Shown piece by piece: positions 15,273-22,676 of a stretch of 40,139 bases of DNA. The stretch is from assembly GCA_900547345.1 (NCBI GenBank), contig URGG01000007.1, forward strand, positions 1 to 40,139, in the 5' to 3' direction. The position numbers and the translations under genes are program-made. A model generated the notes under the pieces. The model made no database searches and was not told the origin of the DNA. It saw only the letters and a program-made list of their open reading frames with translations. This DNA comes from an uncultured Collinsella sp. Lineage in GTDB: Bacteria; Actinomycetota; Coriobacteriia; Coriobacteriales; Coriobacteriaceae. Within the stretch, counting starts at the first letter, position 1. Every line of letters begins with the position of its first letter.

Positions 15273-16055
15273 ATGCTTACCAAACGCGTAATTCCCTGCC
15301 TGGACGTCAAGGACGGCCGTGTGGTCAAGGGCGTCAACTTTGTGAGCTTGCGCGATGCGGGCGATCCGGTGGAGCTGGCGCGCGCCTACGACCGCGAAGG
15401 TGCGGACGAGGTCGTATTTTTGGACATTACCGCGACGAGTGACAACCGTGTGACGACCATCGAGATGGCGGCGCACGCGGCCGAGGAGCTCGCTATTCCC
15501 TATACCGTGGGCGGCGGTTTCCGCGACTTGGCGGGCATGCGGACCATGGTTGCCGCCGGTGCCGACAAGGTGTCGCTCAACTCGGCGGCCGTGCGTGACC
15601 CGTCGCTGATTAGCCAGGCTGCCGCGGCTTTTGGCAGTCAGGCCGTGGTCGTGGCGATCGATGCCAAGCGCGTCGGTTTGCCCGGAGAGCCGGGTGCCGA
15701 CAAGTGGGAGGTCTTCACGGCGGGCGGCCGCAACGCCACGGGTATCGACGCGGTGGCGTGGGCCGAGGAAGCGGCTCGTCGCGGCGCCGGCGAGATCTTG
15801 CTGACCAGTATGGACCGCGACGGCACCAAGGCCGGATTTGACCTGGCGCTCACCCGCGCCGTGGTGCGCGCGGTGCCGATTCCCGTTATTGCGAGCGGCG
15901 GCGTGGGCACGCTCGAGCATTTTGCCGAGGGCGTGATCGAGGGCGAAGCCGATGCCGTGCTGGCGGCCAGCGTCTTTCACTTTGGGACGTTCAGCATTCA
16001 CGAAGTCAAAGAGTATATGGCCTCTCAAGGCATCCCTGTCAGGTTGGACTTCTAG
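15273..16055 (+). CDS. hisF: Imidazole glycerol phosphate synthase, cyclase subunit
   Basis: Forms imidazole glycerol phosphate and AICAR from PRFAR and ammonia delivered by HisH. The 260-residue barrel has the catalytic aspartates D11 (PCLDVKDGR) and D130 (VVVAID), the VGGGFRDL phosphate loop and SGGVGT. GGGGAGGAG precedes the ATG. AICAR released here is also a substrate of PurH encoded at 35763. Confidence 0.97.
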   Translation: MLTKRVIPCLDVKDGRVVKGVNFVSLRDAGDPVELARAYDREGADEVVFLDITATSDNRVTTIEMAAHAAEELAIPYTVGGGFRDLAGMRTMVAAGADKVSLNSAAVRDPSLISQAAAAFGSQAVVVAIDAKRVGLPGEPGADKWEVFTAGGRNATGIDAVAWAEEAARRGAGEILLTSMDRDGTKAGFDLALTRAVVRAVPIPVIASGGVGTLEHFAEGVIEGEADAVLAASVFHFGTFSIHEVKEYMASQGIPVRLDF

Positions 16056-16064
16056 CGCTGCGGC

Positions 16065-16159
16065 TTGTCCAGGCACCCGACCTTCCGGCTCCAACCCTCC
16101 TCGCGTACTTAAGTACGCGTCGTCGGGCTTGTCGCTCGGAATCTCGGGCACCTGGACAA
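16065..16159. repeat. Large palindromic element between hisF and hisI
   Basis: Outer arms TTGTCCAGGCACCCGA (16065-16080) and TCGGGCACCTGGACAA (16144-16159) match in inverted orientation with two mismatches. At the centre is a perfect 18-bp palindrome, CGCGTACTTAAGTACGCG (16102-16119). The sequence between the arms is only partly symmetric. No coding content. It looks like a REP/MITE-type insertion in the operon. Confidence 0.65.
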
Positions 16160-16196
16160 CCCTCGCCGACCTGTGGGGCTTTAATTGGGGAGAGAA

Positions 16197-16526
16197 ATGG
16201 AAGAGATAGCCGATCCTTCAAAGCTCAAATACGACGCCAGTGGGCTGATTCCTTGTGTGGTCCAGCAGTATGACACCGGCGAGGTGCTTATGGTTGCTTG
16301 GATGAACGAGGAATCGGTGGGGCTGACGCTCAAGACCGGTACCACGTGGTTTTGGAGCCGCAGCCGCCAGGAGCTCTGGAACAAGGGTGCGACGAGCGGC
16401 AATATGCAGGAGGTCAAGGAGCTCTGGGCCGACTGCGATAGCGATACGCTGCTGGTCAAGGTCGACTCGCCGGGTCCGGCCTGCCATACCGGCAACCGTA
16501 CCTGCTTCTTTAAGAAACTCGCGTAG
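16197..16526 (+). CDS. hisI: Phosphoribosyl-AMP cyclohydrolase
   Basis: Opens the adenine ring of PR-AMP in step 3. The 109-residue monofunctional HisI shows the TTWFWSRSRQELW-type motif (here WFWSRSRQELWNKG), the metal aspartates in DCDSDTLL and the zinc cysteines in PACHTGNRTCFF. ATG 16197 is preferred; a TTG at 16185 lies inside the purine-rich ribosome binding region. In many bacteria HisI and HisE are fused; here they are separate neighbours. Confidence 0.96.
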   Translation: MEEIADPSKLKYDASGLIPCVVQQYDTGEVLMVAWMNEESVGLTLKTGTTWFWSRSRQELWNKGATSGNMQEVKELWADCDSDTLLVKVDSPGPACHTGNRTCFFKKLA

Positions 16527-16572
16527 GGCGGGCGCTCGACTAGGCGCTTGGCCAACCAGAAAGGATTGAACC

Positions 16573-16890
16573 ATGGGTGTGCGCACCGCGAATGTTCAGG
16601 ATGGAAATATTGGCGAGACGCTGACGGGGCTGGCCGAGGTGATCCACGGCCGTCGCGACGCGTCGCCGCAGGAGAGCTATACCGCGCGTCTGCTGACCGA
16701 CGTCGAGGATGAGCTGCTCAAGAAGCTTGCCGAGGAGGCGAGCGAGGTGATCATGGCCTGCAAGGATAACGATCACGATCATATCCGCTACGAGGCCGGC
16801 GACCTGGTCTACCACCTGCTCGTGACGCTCGAGCGCTACGGTATCACCCTCGACGAACTCGCCGGTGAACTCAACGCCCGCCGCCACTAG
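16573..16890 (+). CDS. hisE: Phosphoribosyl-ATP pyrophosphatase
   Basis: Hydrolyses PR-ATP to PR-AMP in step 2. The 105-residue all-alpha NTP-PPase shows the metal-binding EEASEVIMA and EAGDLVYHLL motifs. GAAAGGA precedes ATG 16573. It is the last gene of the his operon and is followed by a palindromic element at 16930 and then by a convergent gene. Confidence 0.95.
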   Translation: MGVRTANVQDGNIGETLTGLAEVIHGRRDASPQESYTARLLTDVEDELLKKLAEEASEVIMACKDNDHDHIRYEAGDLVYHLLVTLERYGITLDELAGELNARRH

Positions 16891-16929
16891 TCGTTTGGGA
16901 CAGTCTTTGTTGGTGTGACGGGGTCATGG

Positions 16930-16998
16930 AAGTTGCGGTGAAATAGGGACTGTTTAAGCGCTTCATCAAGCAAAACAATCCCTATTTCACCGCAACTT
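16930..16998. repeat. Palindromic repeat, family P1, copy A
   Basis: AAGTTGCGGTGAAATAGGGA (16930-16949) and its exact complement (16979-16998) form a perfect 20-bp stem that extends with one mismatch into the CTGTTT/AAACAA flanks. It lies between the convergent hisE and histidinol phosphatase genes. Related copies are at 23685 and 25241. It could act as a bidirectional terminator. Confidence 0.8.
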
Positions 16999-17010
16999 AT
17001 GAAGGGATGG

Positions 17011-17922
17011 CTAGGCGAGGGGCGTGGATTCCCATTCGCCGGTGGCGTGGGGGATGTCGAAGGTTCGATAACCGCAGTCGTAGGCGTGCGCCTGGGCCTC
17101 GCGGATGTTCCAGCAGATATCGCAGGCGCGGTGCGCGTCCGAGCCAAAGGTGATCGGCACTTCGGCATGGGCAAAGCAGCGCAAAAGACCGGTTGCGGGG
17201 TAGTAGTCGCCCAAGCCCTTGCGCGGTGCGGCCGTCGAGACCTCAACGCGGCGGCCCGTATCGTGCGCGCACTCTGCCATCTGCTGCCAAAACGGTGCGG
17301 GGTCAAAATCGGGCGCAAAGCCTTCCTTCGAAAAGCGCATGACCAGGTCGGGGTGAGCCATCACATCAAAGTTGAGCGGGCTCTCGCAGGCGCGGCACCA
17401 GTCATCGACATAGCGCTCCCACACGCCGCGTACCCCCAGGTTTTCCCAAACGTGCAGGTTGGTGTCATCGTCGATCCAGCCGCAGCGCGAATCGGGCGTA
17501 TCGGGACGAGCGACGTCCTCCGTTCCCGCCGTACCCGCGGCACCGGCCATGATATCGCCTGGGTTGCCAATCCAGTGCACACTGCCCAGGCGCACGACGG
17601 CGCCCTGGGACCAGCGCTCAACCAAAGGCTCGCAGCCCTCGTACCAATCGCATTCGAAACCGTAGATAAAGGTGAGTTCTGGCGCAATCTGAGCGGCAAG
17701 ATTGCGAGCGTCCTCAAAAGCCAGACGATGTGCCGGCAGGTCGCCCTCGACGACCTGCACCTCGCAGTTGGCATCCATGCTGGCAGGTAGGGTGAGATGG
17801 TCGGTCGAGACCATGGCACGGCACCCGGCCGCGGCAGCGGCACGGACGTTGTCCTCAAATGAGGCATGGCCGTCCGAAAACGAGGTGTGGGTATGGCAAT
17901 CGACCAGCGGGCACATAGGCAT
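17011..17922 (-). CDS. PHP-family histidinol phosphatase (HisJ/HisK-like)
   Basis: A 303-residue PHP-domain metallophosphatase. It shows the PHP metal motifs: DCHTHTSFSDGH at residues 8-19, STDH near 39, FECDW near 89, MAHPDL near 192 and GSDAH near 266. The PHP class of histidinol phosphatase removes phosphate from histidinol phosphate in bacteria whose HisB lacks the phosphatase domain, as here. Convergent placement right at the end of the his operon supports that role, though other PHP phosphoesterases exist. AAAGGAG lies 5 bases before ATG 17922. Confidence in the fold is high, in the substrate moderate. Confidence 0.8.
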   Translation of the reverse strand: MPMCPLVDCHTHTSFSDGHASFEDNVRAAAAAGCRAMVSTDHLTLPASMDANCEVQVVEGDLPAHRLAFEDARNLAAQIAPELTFIYGFECDWYEGCEPLVERWSQGAVVRLGSVHWIGNPGDIMAGAAGTAGTEDVARPDTPDSRCGWIDDDTNLHVWENLGVRGVWERYVDDWCRACESPLNFDVMAHPDLVMRFSKEGFAPDFDPAPFWQQMAECAHDTGRRVEVSTAAPRKGLGDYYPATGLLRCFAHAEVPITFGSDAHRACDICWNIREAQAHAYDCGYRTFDIPHATGEWESTPLA

Positions 17923-18261
17923 AGCGGCTCCTTTGCATTTGGCGAATCCGCTCCATTGTAATGGCGCAGCCTCGGCGCGTCGTACGCGCGGGGTGCCGAA
18001 ATCGATTGGAAAGGGTGCGCGGCGCGTGGTGCGGCCTCGCTTGCGCTTTCAAAACATGTACATTAGCCTCCAAAAGCTGCAAAAAATGACATGTTTGGAG
18101 GCTGACGTACACGTTTGAGTGGAGCGGGCCGGCGTTGGAGCGCGCCAGCACTTGCGCCCAGCAAAAGTCGCACCTATCCCATGACGCCGCCCCTGCGCCG
18201 CCCGCGATGTGCTAGCGTTTGGATGAACAAAACGAGCCCGTGCGGAAAGGAGCCGGACCGT
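17923..18261. other. Intergenic region with an 18-bp inverted repeat
   Basis: 339 bp between the divergent histidinol phosphatase and larC2-like genes, with no convincing gene. TGTACATTAGCCTCCAAA (18057-18074) and TTTGGAGGCTGACGTACA (18094-18111) form an inverted repeat with two transition mismatches and a 19-base A-rich loop. Promoters for both flanking genes must lie here, but none is clear. Confidence 0.55.
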
Positions 18262-18747
18262 ATGCCATGCGATAGCAAATCTCCGCTGTCTCGCGAGACC
18301 GATGCGCCCGAGACCATCGTCAAGCTGGAATGCGACATCGACGATGCGTCGCCCGAGGTACTCGCCTACGCCGCCGACCGCCTGCGCGAGGCCGGTGCGC
18401 GCGAGGTGCACTGGCTACCCCTCTACTGCAAAAAGGGTCGCCCCGGATGGCAGTTGCAGGTGATCTGCTCGCATGAGGATATCGAACGCCTACAGACGAT
18501 TATCTTTTTGGAAACCACGACCAATGGCATCCGCCGCCAGGTTATGGAGCGCGTTTGCCTGCCGCGCCGCTTTGAGCAGGTGACGACGCCGTGGGGCGAG
18601 GTATCCGTTAAAGTGGCAACCCTGCCCGACGGCAGCGAGCGTGCAGCGCCCGAGTACGAGGACTGCGCCCGTCTCGCCCGCGAGCACAATGTGCCGCTCC
18701 AGCGCGTGATGCAGGCGGCACAAGCCGCGGCACTGCGATTTGAGTAA
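18262..18747 (+). CDS. Stand-alone LarC2-like protein (nickel-pincer cofactor synthesis, C-terminal part)
   Basis: A 161-residue protein matching the C-terminal domain of LarC (formerly DUF111). LarC is the CTP-dependent nickel insertase that finishes the nickel-pincer nucleotide of lactate racemase. The landmarks are LECDIDDASPEVLAYAADRLREAGAREVHWLP near the start (only parts cited: ECDIDD, SPEVLAYA) and TTNGIRRQ, ERVCLPRR, TPWGEVSVKVA and PEYEDCARLA. The LarC1 part is missing and nothing upstream encodes it. GGAAAGGAG precedes ATG 18262. yfcE-like and mazG genes follow on the same strand. Confidence 0.75.
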   Translation: MPCDSKSPLSRETDAPETIVKLECDIDDASPEVLAYAADRLREAGAREVHWLPLYCKKGRPGWQLQVICSHEDIERLQTIIFLETTTNGIRRQVMERVCLPRRFEQVTTPWGEVSVKVATLPDGSERAAPEYEDCARLAREHNVPLQRVMQAAQAAALRFE

Positions 18748-18807
18748 CGCGGCCGGTGGCGACATCCTGCGCCCAGCCATATCAACCCCATTCGAAAGGA
18801 TCTCCCC

Positions 18808-19356
18808 ATGAAATACCTCATCGCCTCCGACATCCATGGCTCGGCATATTGGACCGAGCGCCTGGTCGCCGCCATCGAGTCCGAGCAGCCCGACCGCATC
18901 GTCCTGCTGGGCGACCTGCTCTACCACGGTCCGCGCAACGACCTGCCGCGCGATTACGCCCCCAAGCGCGTAACCCCGCTGCTCAACGCCCTGGCTGACC
19001 GCATCATCGCGGTGCGCGGCAACTGCGACGCCGAGGTCGACCAGATGGTGCTCGACTTCCCTGTCATGGCCGACTACGCCACGCTGTTCGACGAGACCGG
19101 CCGCGAGCTGTTCCTGACGCACGGCCACGTCTTTGGCGCCGGCATGCACAACAGCGTCGACCACACGCCCGCACTGCCCGAGGGCTCCGCGCTCGTCTAC
19201 GGCCACACGCACATCAAGGTCAACGAGGAAAGCGCCGCGCACCCGGGCCTGTGGCTCTTCAACCCCGGTAGCGTGAGCATTCCCAAGGACGGCACGCACA
19301 GCTACGGCATCTACGAGGACGGCGCGTTCCGCCACGTGATCCTGGAGGAGGACTAA
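18808..19356 (+). CDS. YfcE/MJ0936-type phosphodiesterase
   Basis: A 182-residue calcineurin-like phosphoesterase. It carries the metal-binding blocks SDIHGS (8-13), LLGDLLYHGP, VRGNCD, LTHGHVFG and YGHTHIK, and the NPGSVSIPK stretch typical of YfcE-like enzymes. Such proteins hydrolyse phosphodiesters in vitro; the biological substrate is not known. GAAAGGATC precedes the ATG. mazG starts 2 bases after its stop, so they form one operon. Confidence 0.88.
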   Translation: MKYLIASDIHGSAYWTERLVAAIESEQPDRIVLLGDLLYHGPRNDLPRDYAPKRVTPLLNALADRIIAVRGNCDAEVDQMVLDFPVMADYATLFDETGRELFLTHGHVFGAGMHNSVDHTPALPEGSALVYGHTHIKVNEESAAHPGLWLFNPGSVSIPKDGTHSYGIYEDGAFRHVILEED

Positions 19357-19358
19357 CC

Positions 19359-20219
19359 ATGGCGCAGCACATGGCTCAGCAAAATGCCGAGGGCTCGCGC
19401 GATCTGTCCACGCTAGTCGACGCGTCGACCGAGCTGCAGCATCTGGTGCAGACCATCTGGCGTCTGCGTCAGCCCGATGGCTGCCCATGGGACCGTGAGC
19501 AGACGCACCGCAGCATTGGCAAGAACATGATCGAGGAGGCCTACGAGGCGCTCGACTGCATCGAGGCGGACGACGCGGTTCACCTACGCGAGGAGCTGGG
19601 CGACGTGCTCATGCAGGTCGTGCTGCATGCGCAGATTGCGGCGGACGCCGGCGAGTTTACGCTGGCCGACGTGGCGCGCGATATCGACGCCAAGCTCATC
19701 CGCCGTCATCCGCACGTGTTTGGCGATGTAGATGCCGACAGTTCCGACGAGGTACTCAAGATTTGGGACGAGGTCAAGCTTGCCGAGAAAGCCGCCAAGG
19801 ACAAGGCCGTGGCAGCGGGCGAGGCCGCGCCCGAGGGTCTGCTCGACGGCGTGCCCACGCATCTGCCGGCGCTGATGCAGGCTCAGAAGGTGTCGCGCAA
19901 GGCGGCTGCCGTGGGCTTTGAGTGGGAGACGGTCCAGGACGTGTGGGATGAGGTCGCCGAGGAACGTGCCGAGTTTGAGGCCGAGGCCCCTGGCTCGCCC
20001 GAGCGCGAAATGGAGTTTGGCGACCTGCTCTTTGCCTTGGTCAACGTCGCGCGCAAAGAGGGGATCGACGCCGAGAGTGCCCTGCGCGCGAGCACGGCCA
20101 AGTTTCGCCGTCGCTGGGCCGCGATGGAGCAGATGGCGTCCGACGCCCACGTGGATCTTGCCGAGCTTTCGACCCACGGCCTCAACGACCTGTGGGATGC
20201 CGCAAAGGCGGAGGAGTAA
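19359..20219 (+). CDS. mazG: Nucleoside triphosphate pyrophosphohydrolase MazG
   Basis: A 286-residue protein with two MazG-type all-alpha NTP-PPase domains. Domain 1 (about 28-130) shows the family start CPWDREQTH, EEAYEALDCI, EELGDVLMQV and RRHPHVFGD; domain 2 (about 180-280) is less conserved (EFGDLLFALVNVAR). MazG removes pyrophosphate from NTPs and dNTPs, a housekeeping or stress role. GGAGGAG at the end of yfcE is its ribosome binding site. Confidence 0.93.
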   Translation: MAQHMAQQNAEGSRDLSTLVDASTELQHLVQTIWRLRQPDGCPWDREQTHRSIGKNMIEEAYEALDCIEADDAVHLREELGDVLMQVVLHAQIAADAGEFTLADVARDIDAKLIRRHPHVFGDVDADSSDEVLKIWDEVKLAEKAAKDKAVAAGEAAPEGLLDGVPTHLPALMQAQKVSRKAAAVGFEWETVQDVWDEVAEERAEFEAEAPGSPEREMEFGDLLFALVNVARKEGIDAESALRASTAKFRRRWAAMEQMASDAHVDLAELSTHGLNDLWDAAKAEE

Positions 20220-20223
20220 GACT

Positions 20224-20269
20224 GCGGGAACGACGGGCTGACATGCCTCATCGTTCCCGCTAAATTTTT
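20224..20269 (+). terminator. Rho-independent terminator after mazG
   Basis: GCGGGAACGA (20224-20233) pairs exactly with TCGTTCCCGC (20251-20260), followed by TAAATTTTT. Confidence 0.85.
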
Positions 20270-20290
20270 CGAAAATCAAGTGTATCCCTC

Positions 20291-20335
20291 GGCTAACTTA
20301 GGGCATAATGCAAAAAGTGCGACATGGCTAACTTA
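20291..20335 (+). promoter_or_regulatory. Enolase promoter region with direct repeats
   Basis: A -10-like CATAAT (20304-20309) follows a poor -35. GGCTAACTTA occurs twice, at 20291-20300 and 20326-20335, 35 bp apart, flanking the -10 and the likely start site. The repeats could be binding sites for a regulator of glycolysis; no known motif is recognised. Confidence 0.45.
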
Positions 20336-20408
20336 CGGAGACGCACCGATGGTGCACGGTCGGCCGGTCGCTTGCATCCACTACGTTTCCAAGTGAGAGG
20401 GAGACAAC

Positions 20409-21698
20409 ATGAGTGATATTTTGGACGCCTACGGTCGCGAGGTGCTCGACAGCCGCGGCAATCCCACCGTCGAGGTCGAGGTCGTGCTCGAGGACGGCAG
20501 CTTTGGCCGCGCAATGGTGCCTTCGGGTGCTTCGACCGGCGCCTTTGAGGCCTGCGAGCTGCGCGACGGGGACAAGGGCCGCTACCTGGGCAAGGGCGTT
20601 TCGCAGGCCGTCGAGCACGTCAACAACGAGTGCGCTAACGCCGTCGTGGGCCTCGACGCCTTCGACCAGCGTGCCGTCGATGCCGCGCTGATTGCCGCGG
20701 ACGGTACCCCCAACAAGACCAAGCTCGGTGCCAACGCCATCCTGGGCGTGTCGCTGGCCGTCGCCCGCGCCGCTGCCGAGTCGTCGGGCCTGTCGCTGTA
20801 CCAGTACCTGGGCGGCGTCAACGCTCATCTGCTGCCCACACCTATGATGAACATCCTCAACGGCGGCGTGCATGCCGACAATAACGTCGACTTCCAGGAG
20901 TTTATGATCATGCCGGTGGGCGCCCCGAGCTTTGCCGAGGGCCTGCGCTGGTGCGCCGAGGTCTACCACACCCTCAAGGGCGTGCTGCACGAGGCCGGCC
21001 TGGGCGGCGGCGTGGGCGATGAGGGCGGCTTTGCCCCCAACCTCAAGACCAATGCCGAGCCGTTCGAGTACATCACCAAGGCCGTCGAGAAGGCTGGCTT
21101 TAAGCCCGGCGTCGACTTCATGTACGCCATGGACCCGGCCTCGACCGAGTTCTACAACGCCGAGACCGGCATGTACGAGCTCAAGGGCGAGGGCGTTGAG
21201 TATACGAGCGCTCAGATGGTCGATTACTGGGAGAAGCTCGTCGACACCTATCCCATCATCTCCATCGAGGACGGCATGGCCGAGGAGGACTGGGACGGCT
21301 GGGTCGAGCTCACCCGTCGCATTGGCAACAAGGTGCAGCTGGTGGGCGACGACCTGTTCGTCACCAACACCGAGCGCCTCAAGAAGGGCATCGAGCTGGG
21401 TGCCGCCAACGCGATCCTGGTCAAGGTCAACCAGATCGGCACGCTTACCGAGTCGCTCGAGGCCATCGAGACCGCCAAGGAGGCCGGTTACGCCTGCATC
21501 GTGAGTCACCGCTCCGGCGAGACCGAGGACTCCACGATCGCCGACCTGGTCGTGGGCGTCAACGCCGGCCAGATCAAGTCGGGCGCCCCGTGCCGCAGCG
21601 ACCGTATCGCCAAGTACAACCAGCTCATCCGCATCGAGGACGAGCTCGAGGGCAGCGCGCGTTACGCCGGCAAGGCCGCGTTCTACAACATTCGCTAG
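20409..21698 (+). CDS. eno: Enolase
   Basis: Converts 2-phosphoglycerate to phosphoenolpyruvate, which also feeds the PTS systems in this window. The 429-residue protein carries the acid/base pair E205 (GDEGG) and K339 (ILVKVNQ), the magnesium ligands D242, E287 and D314, and the SHRSGETED signature at 366-374. GAGAGGGAG precedes ATG 20409. It has its own promoter region and a strong terminator, so it is a single-gene unit. Confidence 0.98.
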   Translation: MSDILDAYGREVLDSRGNPTVEVEVVLEDGSFGRAMVPSGASTGAFEACELRDGDKGRYLGKGVSQAVEHVNNECANAVVGLDAFDQRAVDAALIAADGTPNKTKLGANAILGVSLAVARAAAESSGLSLYQYLGGVNAHLLPTPMMNILNGGVHADNNVDFQEFMIMPVGAPSFAEGLRWCAEVYHTLKGVLHEAGLGGGVGDEGGFAPNLKTNAEPFEYITKAVEKAGFKPGVDFMYAMDPASTEFYNAETGMYELKGEGVEYTSAQMVDYWEKLVDTYPIISIEDGMAEEDWDGWVELTRRIGNKVQLVGDDLFVTNTERLKKGIELGAANAILVKVNQIGTLTESLEAIETAKEAGYACIVSHRSGETEDSTIADLVVGVNAGQIKSGAPCRSDRIAKYNQLIRIEDELEGSARYAGKAAFYNIR

Positions 21699-21771
21699 GC
21701 ACGCGGAGGTCGCGGGGGCGGGGAAGACTCGGATTTGCCTTGCTCCAGCCGGGCGCTGTTGAGCACCATTG

Positions 21772-21803
21772 GGCGCTGGGTCATATGACTCAGCGCCTTT
21801 TTT
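21772..21803 (+). terminator. Rho-independent terminator after eno
   Basis: GGCGCTGGGTCA pairs with TGACTCAGCGCC as a near-perfect palindrome with one G-U pair, followed by TTTTTT. Confidence 0.85.
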
Positions 21804-21894
21804 ATGTCGAGCAAAGGCTGGCGAAGGCAGTGCGGGCGCTCGTGCTATAACTAGAATACTTAGCGCAAACAAACCTCAACCGCACAAGGCGCAC

Positions 21895-22656
21895 ATGGAT
21901 CAGATTTACGACAACAGGTACTATTCCGCCGGTTCGCGTGAGCCGTCGCCTCGCCGTGCGCGCACGGTGCAGCTCGGTGGGTCCGCCTACGCCGGCGCCG
22001 ACCGCTCCATGCAGCGCCCGACAAGTACCTCGCGCCCCAATGCTCAAGTGAATACTTCGACAGATGGACCAGTGCGCCCGGCACGTTCGTCGCATGCTCA
22101 GCGCTCGTCGGCTCAAACGCACGATAGGTCGAGCAGGCCTTCGAACCGTTTTTCGGGCTCGGACTTTATGCACTACGCCAACGACAACGCGGTGGTCAAG
22201 GCGATCTACGACTTTACCCACGGTCCTCAGCGAGGGCTATTCATCGGCATTGTCGTTGCCCTGGTGCTCGTGAGCCTGTATTTCCCCGTGCGCGACCTGT
22301 ACGTGGCAAAGCGTTCGAGCGATATCTTGACCAAGCAGGTCGAGATTCGCCAGCAATACAATGATGGGCTGCAAAAAAGCGTCGACAAGCTGCTCTCGGA
22401 GGAGGGTATCAAGGATGCGGCATCCGAGGACCTGGGCTTGGTGATGCCCGGCGAGAAGAGGATTGAAGTGCAGGGCCTGGACGGCGATTCGGATGCCTCG
22501 TCGAGCCAGAAGTCGTCGAACGCCAAGAAGGCCAGCGAAGTTGCCAAGGAAATCGAAGAAGTCGGTAAGGACGCGCCGTGGTACATCCAAGCGCTCGACA
22601 TGCTGTTTGGGTTTAACGGCGTCGAGGGCCAGACGGTCGTGTCCAACGGCAAATAG
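21895..22656 (+). CDS. Septum formation initiator (DivIC/FtsB-like)
   Basis: A 253-residue bitopic membrane protein. Residues 1-112 are a long Arg/Ser-rich disordered cytoplasmic part, 114-131 the single membrane span, about 140-172 a short coiled coil, and the EEGIKDAASEDLGLVMPGE segment (about 169-187, cited in part) resembles the AREDLGYVKPGE block of DivIC/FtsB. These proteins link the divisome across the membrane. A Ser/Lys-rich stretch (200-215) and a hydrophobic end complete it. ATG 21895 is chosen because the earlier in-frame codon lies in the eno terminator. Ppx/GppA follows 20 bp later, a pairing common in Gram-positive genomes. Confidence 0.8.
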   Translation: MDQIYDNRYYSAGSREPSPRRARTVQLGGSAYAGADRSMQRPTSTSRPNAQVNTSTDGPVRPARSSHAQRSSAQTHDRSSRPSNRFSGSDFMHYANDNAVVKAIYDFTHGPQRGLFIGIVVALVLVSLYFPVRDLYVAKRSSDILTKQVEIRQQYNDGLQKSVDKLLSEEGIKDAASEDLGLVMPGEKRIEVQGLDGDSDASSSQKSSNAKKASEVAKEIEEVGKDAPWYIQALDMLFGFNGVEGQTVVSNGK

Positions 22657-22676
22657 CGCCCGGAGGGGAGCCCGCA

